Shown piece after piece: positions 11,245 through 22,960 of a stretch of 64,000 bases of DNA; position 1 is the first letter of the stretch; every line of letters begins with the position of its first letter. The stretch comes from Tanypteryx hageni. Taxonomy: Eukaryota; Arthropoda; Insecta; Odonata; Petaluridae. The notes beneath the pieces were generated by a model. The model was not told the DNA's origin. It was given only the letters and a program-made list of their open reading frames with translations, and made no database searches. The stretch is taken from positions 2,232,001 through 2,296,000 of the forward strand of contig CM054117.1 of NCBI GenBank assembly GCA_028673005.1, in the 5' to 3' direction. Both the position numbers and the translations under genes were made by a program.

Positions 11245-12861
11245 CGGGGCCTTTAGCTTCGCATTTCACCTTATTTTTAATACTTTTATACTATTATCCC
11301 TTCGAGCGCTGTTTAAGAGGTAGTTCTCGTTAGTAGCTGAAAGGAACACGGAAATTACTGCTCCATAGACGAGATATCGTCATACACAATGTTCGTTACG
11401 GATGGATCATTCACATAAAAACAATAAACTGACCCGCGTGGCCGCACGCCGCGTGCGGCTACCTCTATCTCCTCGCTGCGTAGGGGATCGGCCAGCGTGT
11501 CGCGGCCAGCGAGTTCTGACGCTTTCGGCGTACGGCATTCGGTTACGACGTGTTCGAACTTGCAGTGAGAACCTGCAAGCTTGTGACTCAGGATGGGAGG
11601 GCGGGATGCGCTTCCCTTTCAGTATGCTGGCTGCTCGCAGTCAGAACGGAGCTCCGGGTTAATGTGCGCTGCGCTGTGCGTGATCTAGTCGCTGCTTTTA
11701 ACTGATGCAATCATGGATCAGAAATTGTTGCGCAAAGCCAATTTTATGATTGGACACACTGAGCATGCCATAATCGGAGCAAAGCTCCCTTCAAGACTAC
11801 AAGTACTCCGCTACATGTTTCACAGGATTCGCGACCTTCAACAGAGTGTTCGCGACAGTGCAAGAGCCACTGCCCACCAGATGCTTCCATTCCATTACTA
11901 CCGCAGATAGGCGCAATATTGTTCCTAAAATAGAATCTCTTTACGGCGAATGGAGAACCTTACAGAGGAATGCCACACGCAGACTAAGCTGGAGGAAGAT
12001 TTTAGGAATAAGTTTGAGAACTTGTTTGATATTGCTCCCTCAAACGTGTTTGAAGAAGTTAAAAATTTTCTTGAAAATCAACGCATGAAAGGACGAGTAG
12101 GCTGCATGTTCCACACAAGAGATTTTAAACAACATCGGAAGGAGTATGGAAAGAAAACTCAAAGAACAGGATATGCTAGATCGTCATAAAAAGGCAATGG
12201 CTGTTCAAGGTAAGCCTACATTCATTACAATCGCAAGCTTGGTAATAATAAACAAAAAACGTTACTCGGCAGGCAAGGAGTTATCCCATGTTTTTGATGT
12301 TGCTGAGGGAGATACTGATGATCACTGTGACACCGAAGTAAATAATCCTGAAGTAGAGCTGAAAAATCAAGGTGCTGGGACGTCAGAGGCTTAGTGTTCA
12401 CAGCTAGCACAAGAACCGTCTAAGAAAAAGAGGGCCACCAAAAAGATTGTAACTGCCAAATTTACCGCCGTCCTTGACACCGGAAAGATTAGCATTAGAA
12501 CTGCTACGAAAGTAGTTGCTGCATTCATGGAAGCATGCAGTGTGAATCTGGCTGACGTAAATGTCAACAAGAGTAGTATGTATGCACCGCGCGCGAGTGC
12601 GTTTGCATGAAGAAAGCGTAGGACAGGTGAAACTGAATTTCAAGGCCCTCATAAATGAAACCACGTCATTAGTTGTCCATTGACATGGCAAACGCATGGA
12701 AGACCCGCAAGTCTCTGGCATGAAAGACCGGGTGCCAGTTCGGTGACGGGGTACTCCCTCCCAGAGCAGCTCGTCGGGTCTCCTGCGCTGACCCACGGCA
12801 CAAGCGAGGAGCTGGCCTCAGCGGTGGCCACCTCGCTAGACGACTGGGGTGTGGCGGACAA

Positions 12862-12869
12862 CGTACATG
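12862..12869 (+). repeat. hAT target site duplication, left copy
   Basis: CGTACATG, identical to 17,028-17,035. It lies in the coding sequence of the DTTxxNTG gene, spanning the codons for Val-His just before Ala-Met-Cys. Confidence 0.9.
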
Positions 12870-13231
12870 CAAGGGCGGATCTAGAAACCTCCCAAGGGGG
12901 GGGAGGCGATTAAGTACTATTTTCCTCGTAAATAGAAAAATTTTCAAATACAACTCCCTATATTCGACAAAATTATATTCAGGACTTTTTAAAGAGATTA
13001 TCACAAGAAATACTAGTATATTATATTTTCTATCATAAATCCTATTTTAGGTGAAATATATTTTGAAAACCACGCATACACTGACCTCTCTTATAATAAT
13101 CCATATTTTGCGAAAATGATGTATAAGGCTTATGTTTCGCATAATGTAAAAAAGAAAAAATATATTTAAATCGGGTATCTGTGACATTTTATTAACTTTG
13201 TATAGCACTTCTTAACATTTTATTTTAAAAA

Positions 13232-15715
13232 TCACAATAAAAAATCAAGTCGTCGATTGCCAGAATTAGCAATACGATCTAAAATCTCTTCCGGGTCAAG
13301 ATGAATATTTTGATGTGTATGGAGTAACGCCAAACCCACAAGTCTTTCTTCACTCTTTCTGCTCCGCAACCAAGTTTTTAATCGTCGCAAAGCCGAAAAG
13401 CTGCGTTCAGAGCTAGCAACACTTATAGGAAGAGTGAGTAAAATTTTTAATAAAATTTTGCAATTTGGATAAATTTCCTCGTTGCACATACTGAAAACAT
13501 CACAGGCATTCATGCCAGTTTTAATGTTATTGCACTTATATCCACGTTCCCATTTGGTTTTCCACATTATTAATTCGCTTAGAAAAATAGTAAACGAATT
13601 TGAAATAATGGAAACATTCAAAAAGTCAGAATATTTTTCCCATAATAACGTTGCAGTATTATCTAACTCAACTTGATACAAACACAATAGTTGTTTCGGT
13701 AATATATTTCCCAAATTAAATGCCTTCAATATATCAGCACAAAAACGGCTTCGAAAATCAACTAAGAGAGTATCAATCATTGGGATAAATACACTACGTC
13801 GATAGCATTCCTCAGCGGTTTCCGAACAGTTAATTCGTCTTGATGCATACCAGGGCTTAATGAGCTTTAATTGCAAAATATCTGCAAATTCATTAGCGCT
13901 TTTCTAAATTCTATTAAATACTTCGTCAACCCTTTTCCTTTCACAATTTAATATGCAAATGATGTCCTCAATGCATTTTATAGCTGAATACAGATCTAGC
14001 GATTCTTTTTGTAATGACTTACTAACCGGAAGTGTTAAGGAAAAAATAAAAGTAATGCATTTCATCGAAACAATGAATTCGCTTGTCATGAGATTATTGA
14101 GGAGTAAATCTGCCTTTGTTGAAGATGTCCTATCTTCCCAATTACTGATATCGTTCAATATCTTGGTAGTTGTGGAAAATTTTTTCTCAAACATTAAACA
14201 AGCATTATGCCTTTCTACCCAGCGTGTATCGCACAGGGTACTTAATCCCCCACCCATTTCTCTCTTTAAAAGAAAATTTCTCTTGGCAGACAAATGATAA
14301 AAATTAATAACCTCGCCCATTAATTCAAAACATTTTCTAATTGCCCTAATTTCGGACGATTTCGACAAACTCCAGTTCAATGAATGGCTTTGGCAAGGAA
14401 CTCTAACCGCATGAGGAGAAACCTTACGGATTTCTGAAGCAGCACCACGCTGCTCAGAAGCCATGACACGGCAGTTATCGGTGCAAATACCAATACAGTT
14501 TTTCATATCAAGATTATTTTTTAATAATAAATGAACAACTGATTTTCCCAGTACATCCCCTTTTAATTTAGGTTCTAGGTCTTGTCTAATTCCTGATGTG
14601 GAATTTTCATCGTGCAAATCCACAAAACCAATGACATCTTCCATAATTTTATTTTCATAAATATACCTAATAACAAGGCTTAATTGAGACACTATAGTTA
14701 TATCAGTAGTTTCGTCAAATAAAATGGAATAATATTTTCCTTTCCTTACAAAGTTTAGGATTTTTTCCAAAATTTCATCGCCTCAACAATCTATAATTTA
14801 GTTCTGAGTCGTTTTTTAAATGTATGTGGCATTTTCGCTAAAATATTTCAGATGATTTTCAAGATCCTGGTCACCCCCACGGATACGTAATTTTAATATA
14901 GCGTGAAAATTTCCCTCGTTCGTAATGCTTTCACTGCTCTCAGGCCTGTCTGAAAAATTGCCGTCATCCCTATGGCCTCGAAATGGTATATTTTGTCTAC
15001 CTAGAGTGATGGTCGTGTCAATAATAGGCAAAAACGCTTTCGATTCTCTTGAACTTGCTTCAGTCTCCCTGAAATTATCATGTTTTGAACTTCAGTTTGG
15101 GGCTTGCCAAAGTTCCTTAAAAATATTTTGCCGATTCCACAGGGCTATTATGATAAGCATTGCCTTGGTGTTTTTTCAAGAACGCCATCCTTACCCAATA
15201 ATTTTGAAAATGCAGTAAGCGGCTTTGAAACTAAAACCCCGGTCTGAGTTTTACATTTAATTGAACCAACAGTTGTAGGAGCGAAAAAGGAACAATATTT
15301 ACAGTAAATTTCCTGCTATATCGGAGAATATACTACCCAAGTGAATCTATCTAAGTGAGTTTGATTGAGGTAACTCTTTTCATCTTTGCCGTTCTTTTGA
15401 TGCTCAGAAAAAGGAAAGACAAATTTTAGGTGGAAAAAACGGATTTTCTAAAAGTTCTTTCTTTGTTAAATTATCTAATTTTCCTACAAGGTAAATACCG
15501 ATATCATTCTTCACCGTTGCACTACTATCACTAATATAATGTTCGATATCTACAGAATGAAACGATGAAATAACTGAACCGTTATCTTCAAGGGCATATA
15601 TATCTCTCTTCAAGGAGTCGACAGGTAGTAGTGTAGACACTGCAACTTCCACTTCTTGATTGCTCGAATTTATTATTGATTCTTTTTCTGAAGAATTGAG
15701 ATAAAAATGCAACAT
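13232..15715 (-). pseudogene. hAT transposase, ZMYM1-like type
   Basis: The start is taken at the ATG of 15,715 (MLHFYLNSSEKES), typical of the short N-terminus before the TTF-type zinc finger. That finger is spread over 15,380-14,930 in shifting frames and shows FFPPK, WVVYSP and EIYCKYCSFF. From 14,770 the frame is open and strongly family-like: YYSILFDETTD with the first acidic residues, then CIGICTDNC, the HAVRVPCQSHSLN block, CDTRWVERH (the hAT R-W motif) and, at the C-terminus, the dimerisation domain LTLPISVASSERSFSALRRLK and ERLVGLALLH. Between 14,770 and 13,232 there is a single in-frame stop (near 13,902). Non-functional as it stands, but recently degraded in its catalytic half. Confidence 0.85.
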
Positions 15716-15899
15716 TTTCTGGCGCTTTTGTCTGTTTGATTTAATTTTAATCAAGGTATATCTGAAAATGTTCAAATAATGATTCACGTTAATAATATAC
15801 AAAATTTAACTATACATCTTCAATGCTGAATGCAGTATAATACTATGACTAAATATATAAATTCTCTTTTAAAGATAAATTCCACGGAATAATTTTTAA

Positions 15900-16990
15900 A
15901 ATAATAATACTTTTAACAGACATTGATTGTGGCATTTTAGTGCTTTGAATTCGAATATAGAGAAAATAAACAATAAATACTTCGTAAGAAATCACTTACA
16001 GATAATTGTAGAATTCTTCCGCTGCATGTTCGTCGACTATCTCCTAAGAAGTAATAATCACTCTTGAAGTGATGGTGTTTCAAATACTTGTAGAACTGCT
16101 GCTGTAATGCTAAATTGTGGGACACGATAAAATGCAAAACCTGATTGTCTGTACCGACTATATACTTCTGCGACACTTGCAACTTATAGCACTTCTCCGG
16201 CAAACTATCACACACGCGCTAGCGAATCACTGAATGAATGATCTTAAAACGCTCGGAAGCTCTTGAAAACAATGACGGGAAAACCCAAGATCCCTTGTAA
16301 AGGATTTTGGGAGATGGAAGAGCTCAGAAGTGGAGAAGCACTCTAATCAAACGGGGGAGGGGGAGAGGAGAGGAGGGGGGGAGGGTAAATTCCAAAATGT
16401 GTATTTAGAAATATCATTGTAGTCCTTTTGGGTAAACCCAAGAAGAGACATCTAAAAAGCTTCTTAAATTATAGCCATTCGTAAGAACAAAACGAACCGA
16501 CACCAGTGAATGAGGGTGGAAGGAGATCCAAGGCAAAAACCGATGGCTTTCTTTCATCCTTTTACCGGCACCTAGCCGATAGCGTAGGTCGTTGGCATGG
16601 CCATCGCCCCTACTCGTGGTTCGAAAGAGAGAGGATTCATATGATACTATCTTTACTGCACCAGGTGCGAGGGTTCTCCAAAAGTGCGCACATTGAGCGC
16701 ATTCGAAGGCAATGTCTCACGTGGGTAGGTTCCTTCCCCTTCACTCGCCATTCGTAGAAAATCCTGGGAATCCCATTCTCCTCCCCACCACCCCAATTAG
16801 CAAGTTTCAGCACCGCCCAGGGTGACACTATCTCCAACAGACTCTTTTTGCTAGGACAATACGTCGGCAGCGACATAAAGACAAGAAGCATGGGAAATTT
16901 CGAAGAAGAATCTATTCAATAACCTAAGCCTACTGAAGAAACCATCCCGCCATCTGCTTATTCTCTTATCCCAGAGAGTACCCAAGGGGG
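15900..16990. other. 5' non-coding part of the hAT element
   Basis: Lies between the transposase N-terminus and the right terminus. A minus-strand frame of 92 codons (16,215-15,940) could be an upstream exon, but I see no domain in it. The end is a G-run followed by CGATCG and a C-run (16,985-17,012), a strong hairpin next to the terminus. Confidence 0.4.
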
Positions 16991-17027
16991 GGGGGCGATC
17001 GCCCCCCCCCCCTTGGATCCGCACATG

Positions 17028-17035
17028 CGTACATG
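17028..17035 (+). repeat. hAT target site duplication, right copy
   Basis: CGTACATG, identical to 12,862-12,869, immediately outside the inverted CATGTGCGGATCC terminus. Confidence 0.9.
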
Positions 17036-18378
17036 CCATGTGTGCCGACACGACCGCTGACAACACAGGTAATAATTTATAATATTAAAGTGTCTCCCGA
17101 TTTTCCGCTCTTGAACTCTGAATTTTAAATTTTCCTCCCTAATGCCTTCCAGGCCGTCTGAAAGGAGCTTGTGTGGTGCTGGAGCGACTCGTCGGAGAGA
17201 ACTGCTCTACCTTGCCTGCCGACATCATTATATGGAGCCTGTGCTAAAAGCTGTGTTCGAATCCCTTGTTGCACTCTCATCGGGTCCAGATATGCCACTG
17301 TTCAAGAGGTTCCGAGATCTGTGGCCCAATATTGACCAAAACAACTGCTCAACTGGGATGCAGGACAGCCACGCTTTGCCGCACCTAAAAAAAAAGGCTG
17401 AAGTTTGTCAAAAGGAAACTTAAGGTACGGTGAGTCCTGTATATTTATGCAAATGCATTTTGGAAACGCGTATTTGTAAAAAAAAATATAATTTCGCTAA
17501 TTTTTGCAGGAAGAGCACAGTCGTGACGACTATAGGGAGCTACTTGAGCTGACATGTATCAATCTGGGTGGGACGACCCCGCGAGGCATCAAGTTTTCCC
17601 CACCTGGGGAAATTCATGACGCTCGTTGGATGGCGAGAGCTCTCTATTCACTGAAAATGATTATCTTTATGAACCAGTTTCGCCTAACTAAGCATGAAGT
17701 CTGCAGGTTTATTGTATGGCTTTATGTGAAGGCTTAGTTTGGAGCGTTTAATGCTGTAGAAGCTCCAAATCAAGACTTGACATTCATGAAGGTCTTGTGC
17801 TCCTAGGTAAAGGTCAACAAGAAATTTTCTGCCGCTGCAAGGGGCAAATTTTGCGGGCATCTTTGGTATCTAGGGAGCCTAAGACCTACTGGATTCTACA
17901 GTTCTCATAGAAACTAAATGTCAGATGCTGGCATATCTGAAGGCCGACAACAATTCCTGCAAACGTCCTACAGCCAAGACACTCCACAGTGGGTAACAAG
18001 GGAATTGGAAGATTTTGTGTCCATTCGATCAAAAAAACTGTTCGGAAGGTTCAATTTGTGGTAAGATTTTTTGGAAGTTTATCCGCTGCTTTGGCATAAC
18101 AATACAGATTTTATGAATATCGTTGACTTTTTTCTGATTTGTGTGTAGTAAATTATGTAGCGGAGCGCAGAGTTCAACTCACTCAAGAATATATATCCTA
18201 ATGACGAATTCAACTTCAAAATCTACTGCTTATTGCTCAAAATACCATAAAAACGTTCCCATGTACAAAACACTTTCTCAAGAAGTTCATTAACAAAAAA
18301 CAAATTGGAAATCTACGCCCAGGATTTTCATAAATTTGGTTCGAAGTTTTAGTGATTTTTTGAAAATTTCATGCATCA

Positions 18379-18514
18379 TGAGGCACGGCTAAATTTTGTC
18401 GGAAACCAAATATCTTTTTATTTCTGAACATAATGAGCAAATAAGAAAAATATTGGAGGTAAGCACCAAATAAAATCTCAAAAATTGAATTTCCACACGT
18501 AATAAGGGACACTC
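18379..18514. repeat. Right terminal inverted repeat of the DTTxxNTG element
   Basis: Read inward on the minus strand it begins GAGTGTCCCT, passes GTGCTTACC and a T-rich stretch, and ends CCGTGCCTCA. It is the diverged mate of 11,122-11,244, with a few indels making it about 13 bp longer. Confidence 0.65.
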
Positions 18515-20530
18515 GGGGGGGTTAAAAAATCCTAATAAAAATGTCGACATTGAAACCAATCAACTAAGAATTATAATAAAAATGAATGTGGAGCAAAGAG
18601 ATGAAAATGAAGGGGTAAGAAGGAGGGGGAGGAAATAGGAGGGGTTCAGAAAAACTAAGAAAATAATATCGACATTGGCATCAATCAACTAAGAATTTTA
18701 TAACAAATACGAATATAGAGCAAAAAGATAAAATGAAGGGGGTTAGAAGCTGGGGGAGGGAAAATGGGGGGTTAAGGAATCTTAATAAAAAAATATCGAC
18801 TTTGGATTCAATCAACTAAGAATTTCATAACAAACAGCAATATGGAGGAAAAAGATGAAAATGAATGGGTTTTGAAGGAGAAGCAGAAAAAAGTGGGGGT
18901 TAAAAAATCCTTAAAAAAGTCGACATTGGAATCAATCAACTAAGAATGTTATAACAAATACGAATATGGAGCAAAAAGATAAAAATAAAGGAATGTAGGA
19001 GGGGGAGGGAAAGAGAGGGGTTAGGAAATCCTAAGAAAAAATTGTCGACATTGGTATCAATCAACAAAGAATTATAATAAAAATGAATGTGGAGCAAAGA
19101 GATGGAAATGAAGGGGTAAGAAGGAGGGGGAGGGAAAGAAAGGGGTTAGGAAATCCTAAAAAAAACTCGATATCAGTATGAATCAACTAAGGATTTTATA
19201 GCAAATACGAGCATGGGGCAAAAAGATGAAAATAAATAGGGTTAGAAGGAGGGGGAGGGAAAATTGGAGTGTTAGAATTCCAAAGAAAAAAGTCGATATT
19301 GGTATCAATCAATTAAGAATTTTATACCAAATACGAATATGAAGCAAAAGATAAAAATAAATGGGGTAGAATGATAGGGAGGGAAAAGGGGGCGTTAAGA
19401 AATCGAAATAAAAACTATCGATATCTGTATCAATAAACTAAGATTTTTAACACAAATACGAAAATGGATCAGAAAGATGAAAATAAAAGGTCTTAGAAGT
19501 AGCGGAAAAAAGGGGGAATTAGAAATTCAAAGAAAAAATTGTCGATATTTGTATCAATCGACTACGAATTTTATAACAAATACCAGTATGAAGCAAAACG
19601 TTTAAAGTAAATGGGGTTAGAAGGCGCGTGAGGGAAAAGTGGCGCAAGAAATCTTACGAAAAATCTGTCGATATTGGAATGAATCCACGTAGAATTTTAT
19701 AACAAATTCGAATATGGAGCAAAAAGATTGAAATAAATAGGGTTAGAAGGAGGGGGAGGAAAAACTAGAGTGTTAGAATTCCAAAGAAAAACTGTCGATA
19801 TTGGTATCAAACAACTATGAATTTTGTAACAAATATGAAGCAAAAAGATTAATATAAATCGGGTTAGAAGGAGTCGGAGGGAACAGGAGGAGGTTTAGAA
19901 ATCTTAATAAAAAAATTTCGATATTGGTATCAATCAACTAATAATTTTATAACAATATGTAGCAATAAGAAGAAAATGATGGGGGTTAGAACGAGGAGAA
20001 GAGAAAAGGAGAGGGTTTAGAAATCTTTTTAAAAAATGTCGATAATGATATAAATGAACTAAGAATTTTATAATTAACACGGATATGGAGCAAAAAGGTG
20101 TAAAATGAAGGGTGCTAGAAGGAGGGGGGGAGGGAAAGGGGGGTTGCAAATCCTATGAATAACTGACGTTATTGGTATGAATCAACTAAGAATTTTATAA
20201 CAAATATGAATGTGGAGCAAAATGATGAAAGTAAATGGGGTTAGAAGGAGGGGGAGGGAAAAGGGGGGATTATGAAATCTGTAACAAATTCGAATATGGA
20301 GCATAAAGATGGCGGTAAATAAGGTTAGACGGAGGGAGAGGGAAAATTGGGGGGTTAGAATTCCAAAGAAAAAACGGTCCATATTGGTATCAATCAATTA
20401 AGAATTTTATAATAAATATTAATATGGAGCAAAAAAATGTAAATTAAAGGCTGTATAAGGAGGAGGAGGGAAAAGGGGGTCTTAAGATATCCTAAAAACT
20501 GTCGATATTGGTAACAATCACAAATAAACA
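18515..20530 (+). repeat. ~125-bp satellite array, about 16 units
   Basis: Head-to-tail units of roughly 120-130 bp built on AGAAATCCTAAGAAAAA, TGTCGATATTGGTATCAATC, AACTAAGAATTTTATAAC, AATACGAATATGGAGCAAAA, AGATGAAAAT and GGTTAGAAGGAGGGGGAGGG. Units differ by point changes and small indels, for example a shortened unit near 20,270. There is no coding potential; minus-strand frames over it are artefacts. The array is cut at 20,530 by the jockey insert and continues at 23,401. Confidence 0.9.
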
Positions 20531-20547
20531 AATACCAAGACACGGTT

Positions 20548-22551
20548 ATGAATAACGACCGCGGGCCCATACGTTACTCACCCCTCTACACGTTGACCGT
20601 TAAGAATTCTCCCACCCCACTTCCCTCCTTTCACTTTCACCCGGAACATATAAATACACAAGACCAGGGCTGTAGTGGAGGGTTCCGGAATTTTTGCGCA
20701 GACTGGCCTAAATTCCGGAAACACCTTGTGGACTTCCTTCCGGAAGAGCCTCCAAACCTCCTCACACCGGCGGTCATAGATGACCAAGTAAGGAACCTTA
20801 CGGGAAAAATCATGGAAGCTGTAGAAGGAACTATCCCCGAGAAACGCTTTCGTAGACTAAACCAGCAGAATCTCCCGGAGGCCATCCTGTGGCTGATCAA
20901 ACAGAAAAATAAGTCCAGGAGACGGCTCCAGGAAACTGGCTGCCTAGCAACAAAACAACAATTAAAGGTTATGACACATCACATACGTGAAATGATCCAA
21001 GAACACCGGCGCGATATATGGGACAAGAAGATGGCCTCCCTTAATTTCGAAGACGGTTCCATCTGGAGACTAGTAAAACAACTGAGAAACCCGCTTGAGT
21101 TCGACCCTCCAATACAGACTGACCAAGGCCTGGCCTGCACACCAGCAGAAATGGCCACCCACCTTACCAGGTATCTGGAAACCGTCTTCCAACCAAATCC
21201 TGGTCCTGGCATTAGCCCGGGAGAAAGGGCAGCTCCGGATGCTGCACAAGAGCAAGAAGAGGCCCCGGTCCTAACCATGGACCATCTTAGGACTGCAATC
21301 AAGTCTCTCCGACCACGTTAAGCCCCAGGCGTCGATGGCTTAAATAACGAAATCCTTCTACAGCTCCCAAATAATTTTGCAAACCACCTGCTAGCGATTT
21401 ACAATGCCTCCATCTGAATTGGCCACTTCCCGACGGCTTGGAAAATGGCCAAGGTCATATGCCTCCCCAAAGCAGGAAAGCCTAGGAGACCTGAAAACTT
21501 CCGCCCAATATCATTACTGGACGGATTTGGAAAGATCCTGGAAAAACTCGTCTTGCCGTACCTATGCCAACACATTGAAAAAGAACATATTTTACCACCG
21601 CAGCAGTTCGGCTTCCGTAGCGAGCACGCTACGGTTCACCAGCTTACCCGAGTCTGCGAGTTCGTATCAGAGTCCTTCAGCAGAAACTTCTTCGCAGCAG
21701 GTGCATTCTTTGACATACGGAAAGCATTCGATAAAGTCTGGCACAAGGGGCTCCTTTATAAGCTCACCAAGCTTAAATATCCCAAGTGGAATGTCAGGAT
21801 TCTGCAATCCTACCTTCACGAAAGGAAGTTTCAGATCTCCTGGCAGAAGGCCGTGCCTCCATGGCTCCCGGTGACTGCTGGCGTCCCGCAAGGATCGGTC
21901 TTGAGACCTCAATTGTTCAATATTTTCACCGCGGATATCCCGCGAGACTACGGCTGGAACACAATGATAGCCCTCTATGCTGACGACGCTGCCATAATCA
22001 CTAGATTTACACAGCCGAAGATGGCGGCAAGATACCTTCAGGCGGCCACTGATAAACTCTTGAAGTGGTATAACGAATGGAGAATAGATATTAACCCGGC
22101 TAAGACTCAGACTATCTCACGAGGCCAACGGATCGAACCAGACCCAATCATAGTTGACTATACGGAAACCGAGTGGGCTGAAGAAGTCTCATACCTAGGG
22201 ATCACCCTTGACCGGCGCCTGTCACTTGGCGCCCACGCTACAAAAATGGCCTATAAAGCAATTACGCTCAGGATCAGACTCTCCTCCATACTAAAGTCCC
22301 TCTATGTCTCACTCCGAAACAAAATTTACCTATACCAGACGATAATTTTCCCAGCGTACACGCACGCCTCAGCAGCGTGGAGCGGTCTTTTAAATAAAAC
22401 TGGCCTAGAACAGCTCGCAAAGGCAGAACGCAGCGTACTCCGCACAGTATTACAGGTCGGCTGGAGGACCACCAACGAGGTCCTCCACTCCCTAAATGAT
22501 ACCATCCCTATGGCGGAAAGGTTGAGAAACACATCCCATAAATTTTACTAG
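20548..22551 (+). pseudogene. Jockey-clade reverse transcriptase (ORF2, 5'-truncated)
   Basis: One frame of 668 codons with only two internal stops (at about 21,319 and 21,416). It begins in the linker between endonuclease and RT (FCADWPKFRKHLVDFL, VEGTIPEKRF), so the AP endonuclease is missing. RT blocks follow in order: AKVICLPKAGKP, ENFRPISLLDGFGKILEKL, QFGFRSEHATVHQL, FFDIRKAFDKVWHKGLLYKL, GVPQGSVLRPQLFN, the catalytic box LYADDAAI, KTQTISRG, and VSYLGITLDRRLS. The C-terminus resembles jockey proteins (IIFPAYTHASAAWSG and TTNEVLHSLN). It would copy element RNA at a nicked target if intact. The low damage suggests a young insertion. Confidence 0.9.
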
Positions 22552-22662
22552 GCATTACAAACCAAGGCCCCCAGACTCCTACAAGAACTGGGTAAAACAG
22601 CGATCTGCCCCTGGGATACTTCCAAACGCCCGCGTGCATCTATGGGCTTGGACGAGGATCAA

Positions 22663-22681
22663 CCCCCCCCCCCCCCCCCCC
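22663..22681 (+). repeat. 19-base C run
   Basis: A homopolymer of about 19 C in the 3' region of the jockey copy. Its exact length could be a sequencing or assembly artefact. Confidence 0.8.
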
Positions 22682-22840
22682 AAAAACGGAGAAATAATAA
22701 ACCTTAAAACCGACGGAGGCTTATCCCAAGGAGGGACATAACGGACGAAGCACAACGACCACCATAGAAAATCGATGCGATAGTAAATATGTTTACCGAC
22801 CTTCTCTTGAGAAGGGCTATAACACCTGCAGTCAGTGGAG

Positions 22841-22867
22841 GGTATACGGTGGTATACGCCGTATACC
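22841..22867. repeat. Short perfect inverted repeat
   Basis: GGTATACGG (22,841-22,849) and CCGTATACC (22,859-22,867) flank a 9-base loop that itself contains GGTATACG. Three GTATAC cores lie in a row, and the theme recurs as GGTATA-like motifs up to 22,960. Confidence 0.7.
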
Positions 22868-22960
22868 GTCTGCTTTTTTCGGGTGAATAAGGTATATCCT
22901 CTGCTTTTAAAAAAACTGGGTAAGACCCTACTTCAAAGTTTTATTCTCGTATAGGGTATA

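Larger units (their letters stand above)
12870..17027 (-). mobile_element. Complete hAT element with perfect 8-bp target duplication
   Basis: The ends are CAAGGGCGGATCTAG (from 12,870) and, reading inward from 17,027, CATGTGCGGATCCAA, with 11 of 15 positions equal. Both run into G-rich tracts. The 8 bp on either side are identical (CGTACATG). The transposase lies on the minus strand (15,715-13,232). About 1.1 kb between 15,900 and 16,990 holds no gene I can recognise. The element sits in exon 2 of the DTTxxNTG gene, and exact removal of the element plus one duplication copy restores the exon's continuity. CAGGGGCGGATC-like ends and 8-bp duplications are typical of hAT. Confidence 0.9.
11713..18150 (+). 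pseudogene. Multi-exon DTTxxNTG-family gene, interrupted by hAT
   Basis: The family is known to me only as a repeated uncharacterised arthropod protein. Exon 1 starts at the ATG of 11,713 and ends at a GTAAGC donor (12,210). It carries blocks like LRYMFHRIRDL, KIESLYGEWRTL, FENLFDIAPSN and QRMKGRVGCM, read across at least two frameshifts. Exon 2 (from about 12,275) has a Lys/Arg run, then TAKFTAVLDTGKISIRTATK, VNVNKSSMYAPR, HGKRMEDPQVSGMKDR and SLDDWGVADNVH. The hAT insertion follows. The frame then resumes with MCADTTADNTG up to a donor at 17,069. Exon 3 (17,153) continues in phase with RLKGACVVLE and, after a 1-bp slip, LACRHHYMEPVL and FKRFRDLWPN. Exon 4 (17,510) has DDYRELLELT, HDARWMARALYSLKM, HLWYLGSL and DFVSIRSKKLFG. 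The acidic residues and CRHH block suggest an RNase H-like transposase fold, but that is inference. Several stops and shifts make it non-functional. Confidence 0.65.
11122..18514 (+). mobile_element. Unclassified TIR DNA element carrying a DTTxxNTG gene
   Basis: The ends are imperfect inverted repeats: GGGTGTCCCT at 11,122 and GAGTGTCCCT reading inward from 18,514. Shared blocks further in are GTGCT(A/T)ACC, a T-rich run, and finally CGACAA-like plus CCGTGCCTCA. Outside the ends the same satellite stops on the left at GGGGAGGTA (11,113-11,121) and resumes on the right with GGGGGGGTT (18,515-18,523). This is the same point of the satellite unit, so there is an 8-9 bp target duplication with two differences. 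Inside lies one multi-exon gene on the plus strand, interrupted by a 4.16-kb hAT element. Without that insert and its duplication the element is about 3.2 kb. The superfamily is not assignable from what I see; TIR and duplication length alone would allow several. Confidence 0.7.
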
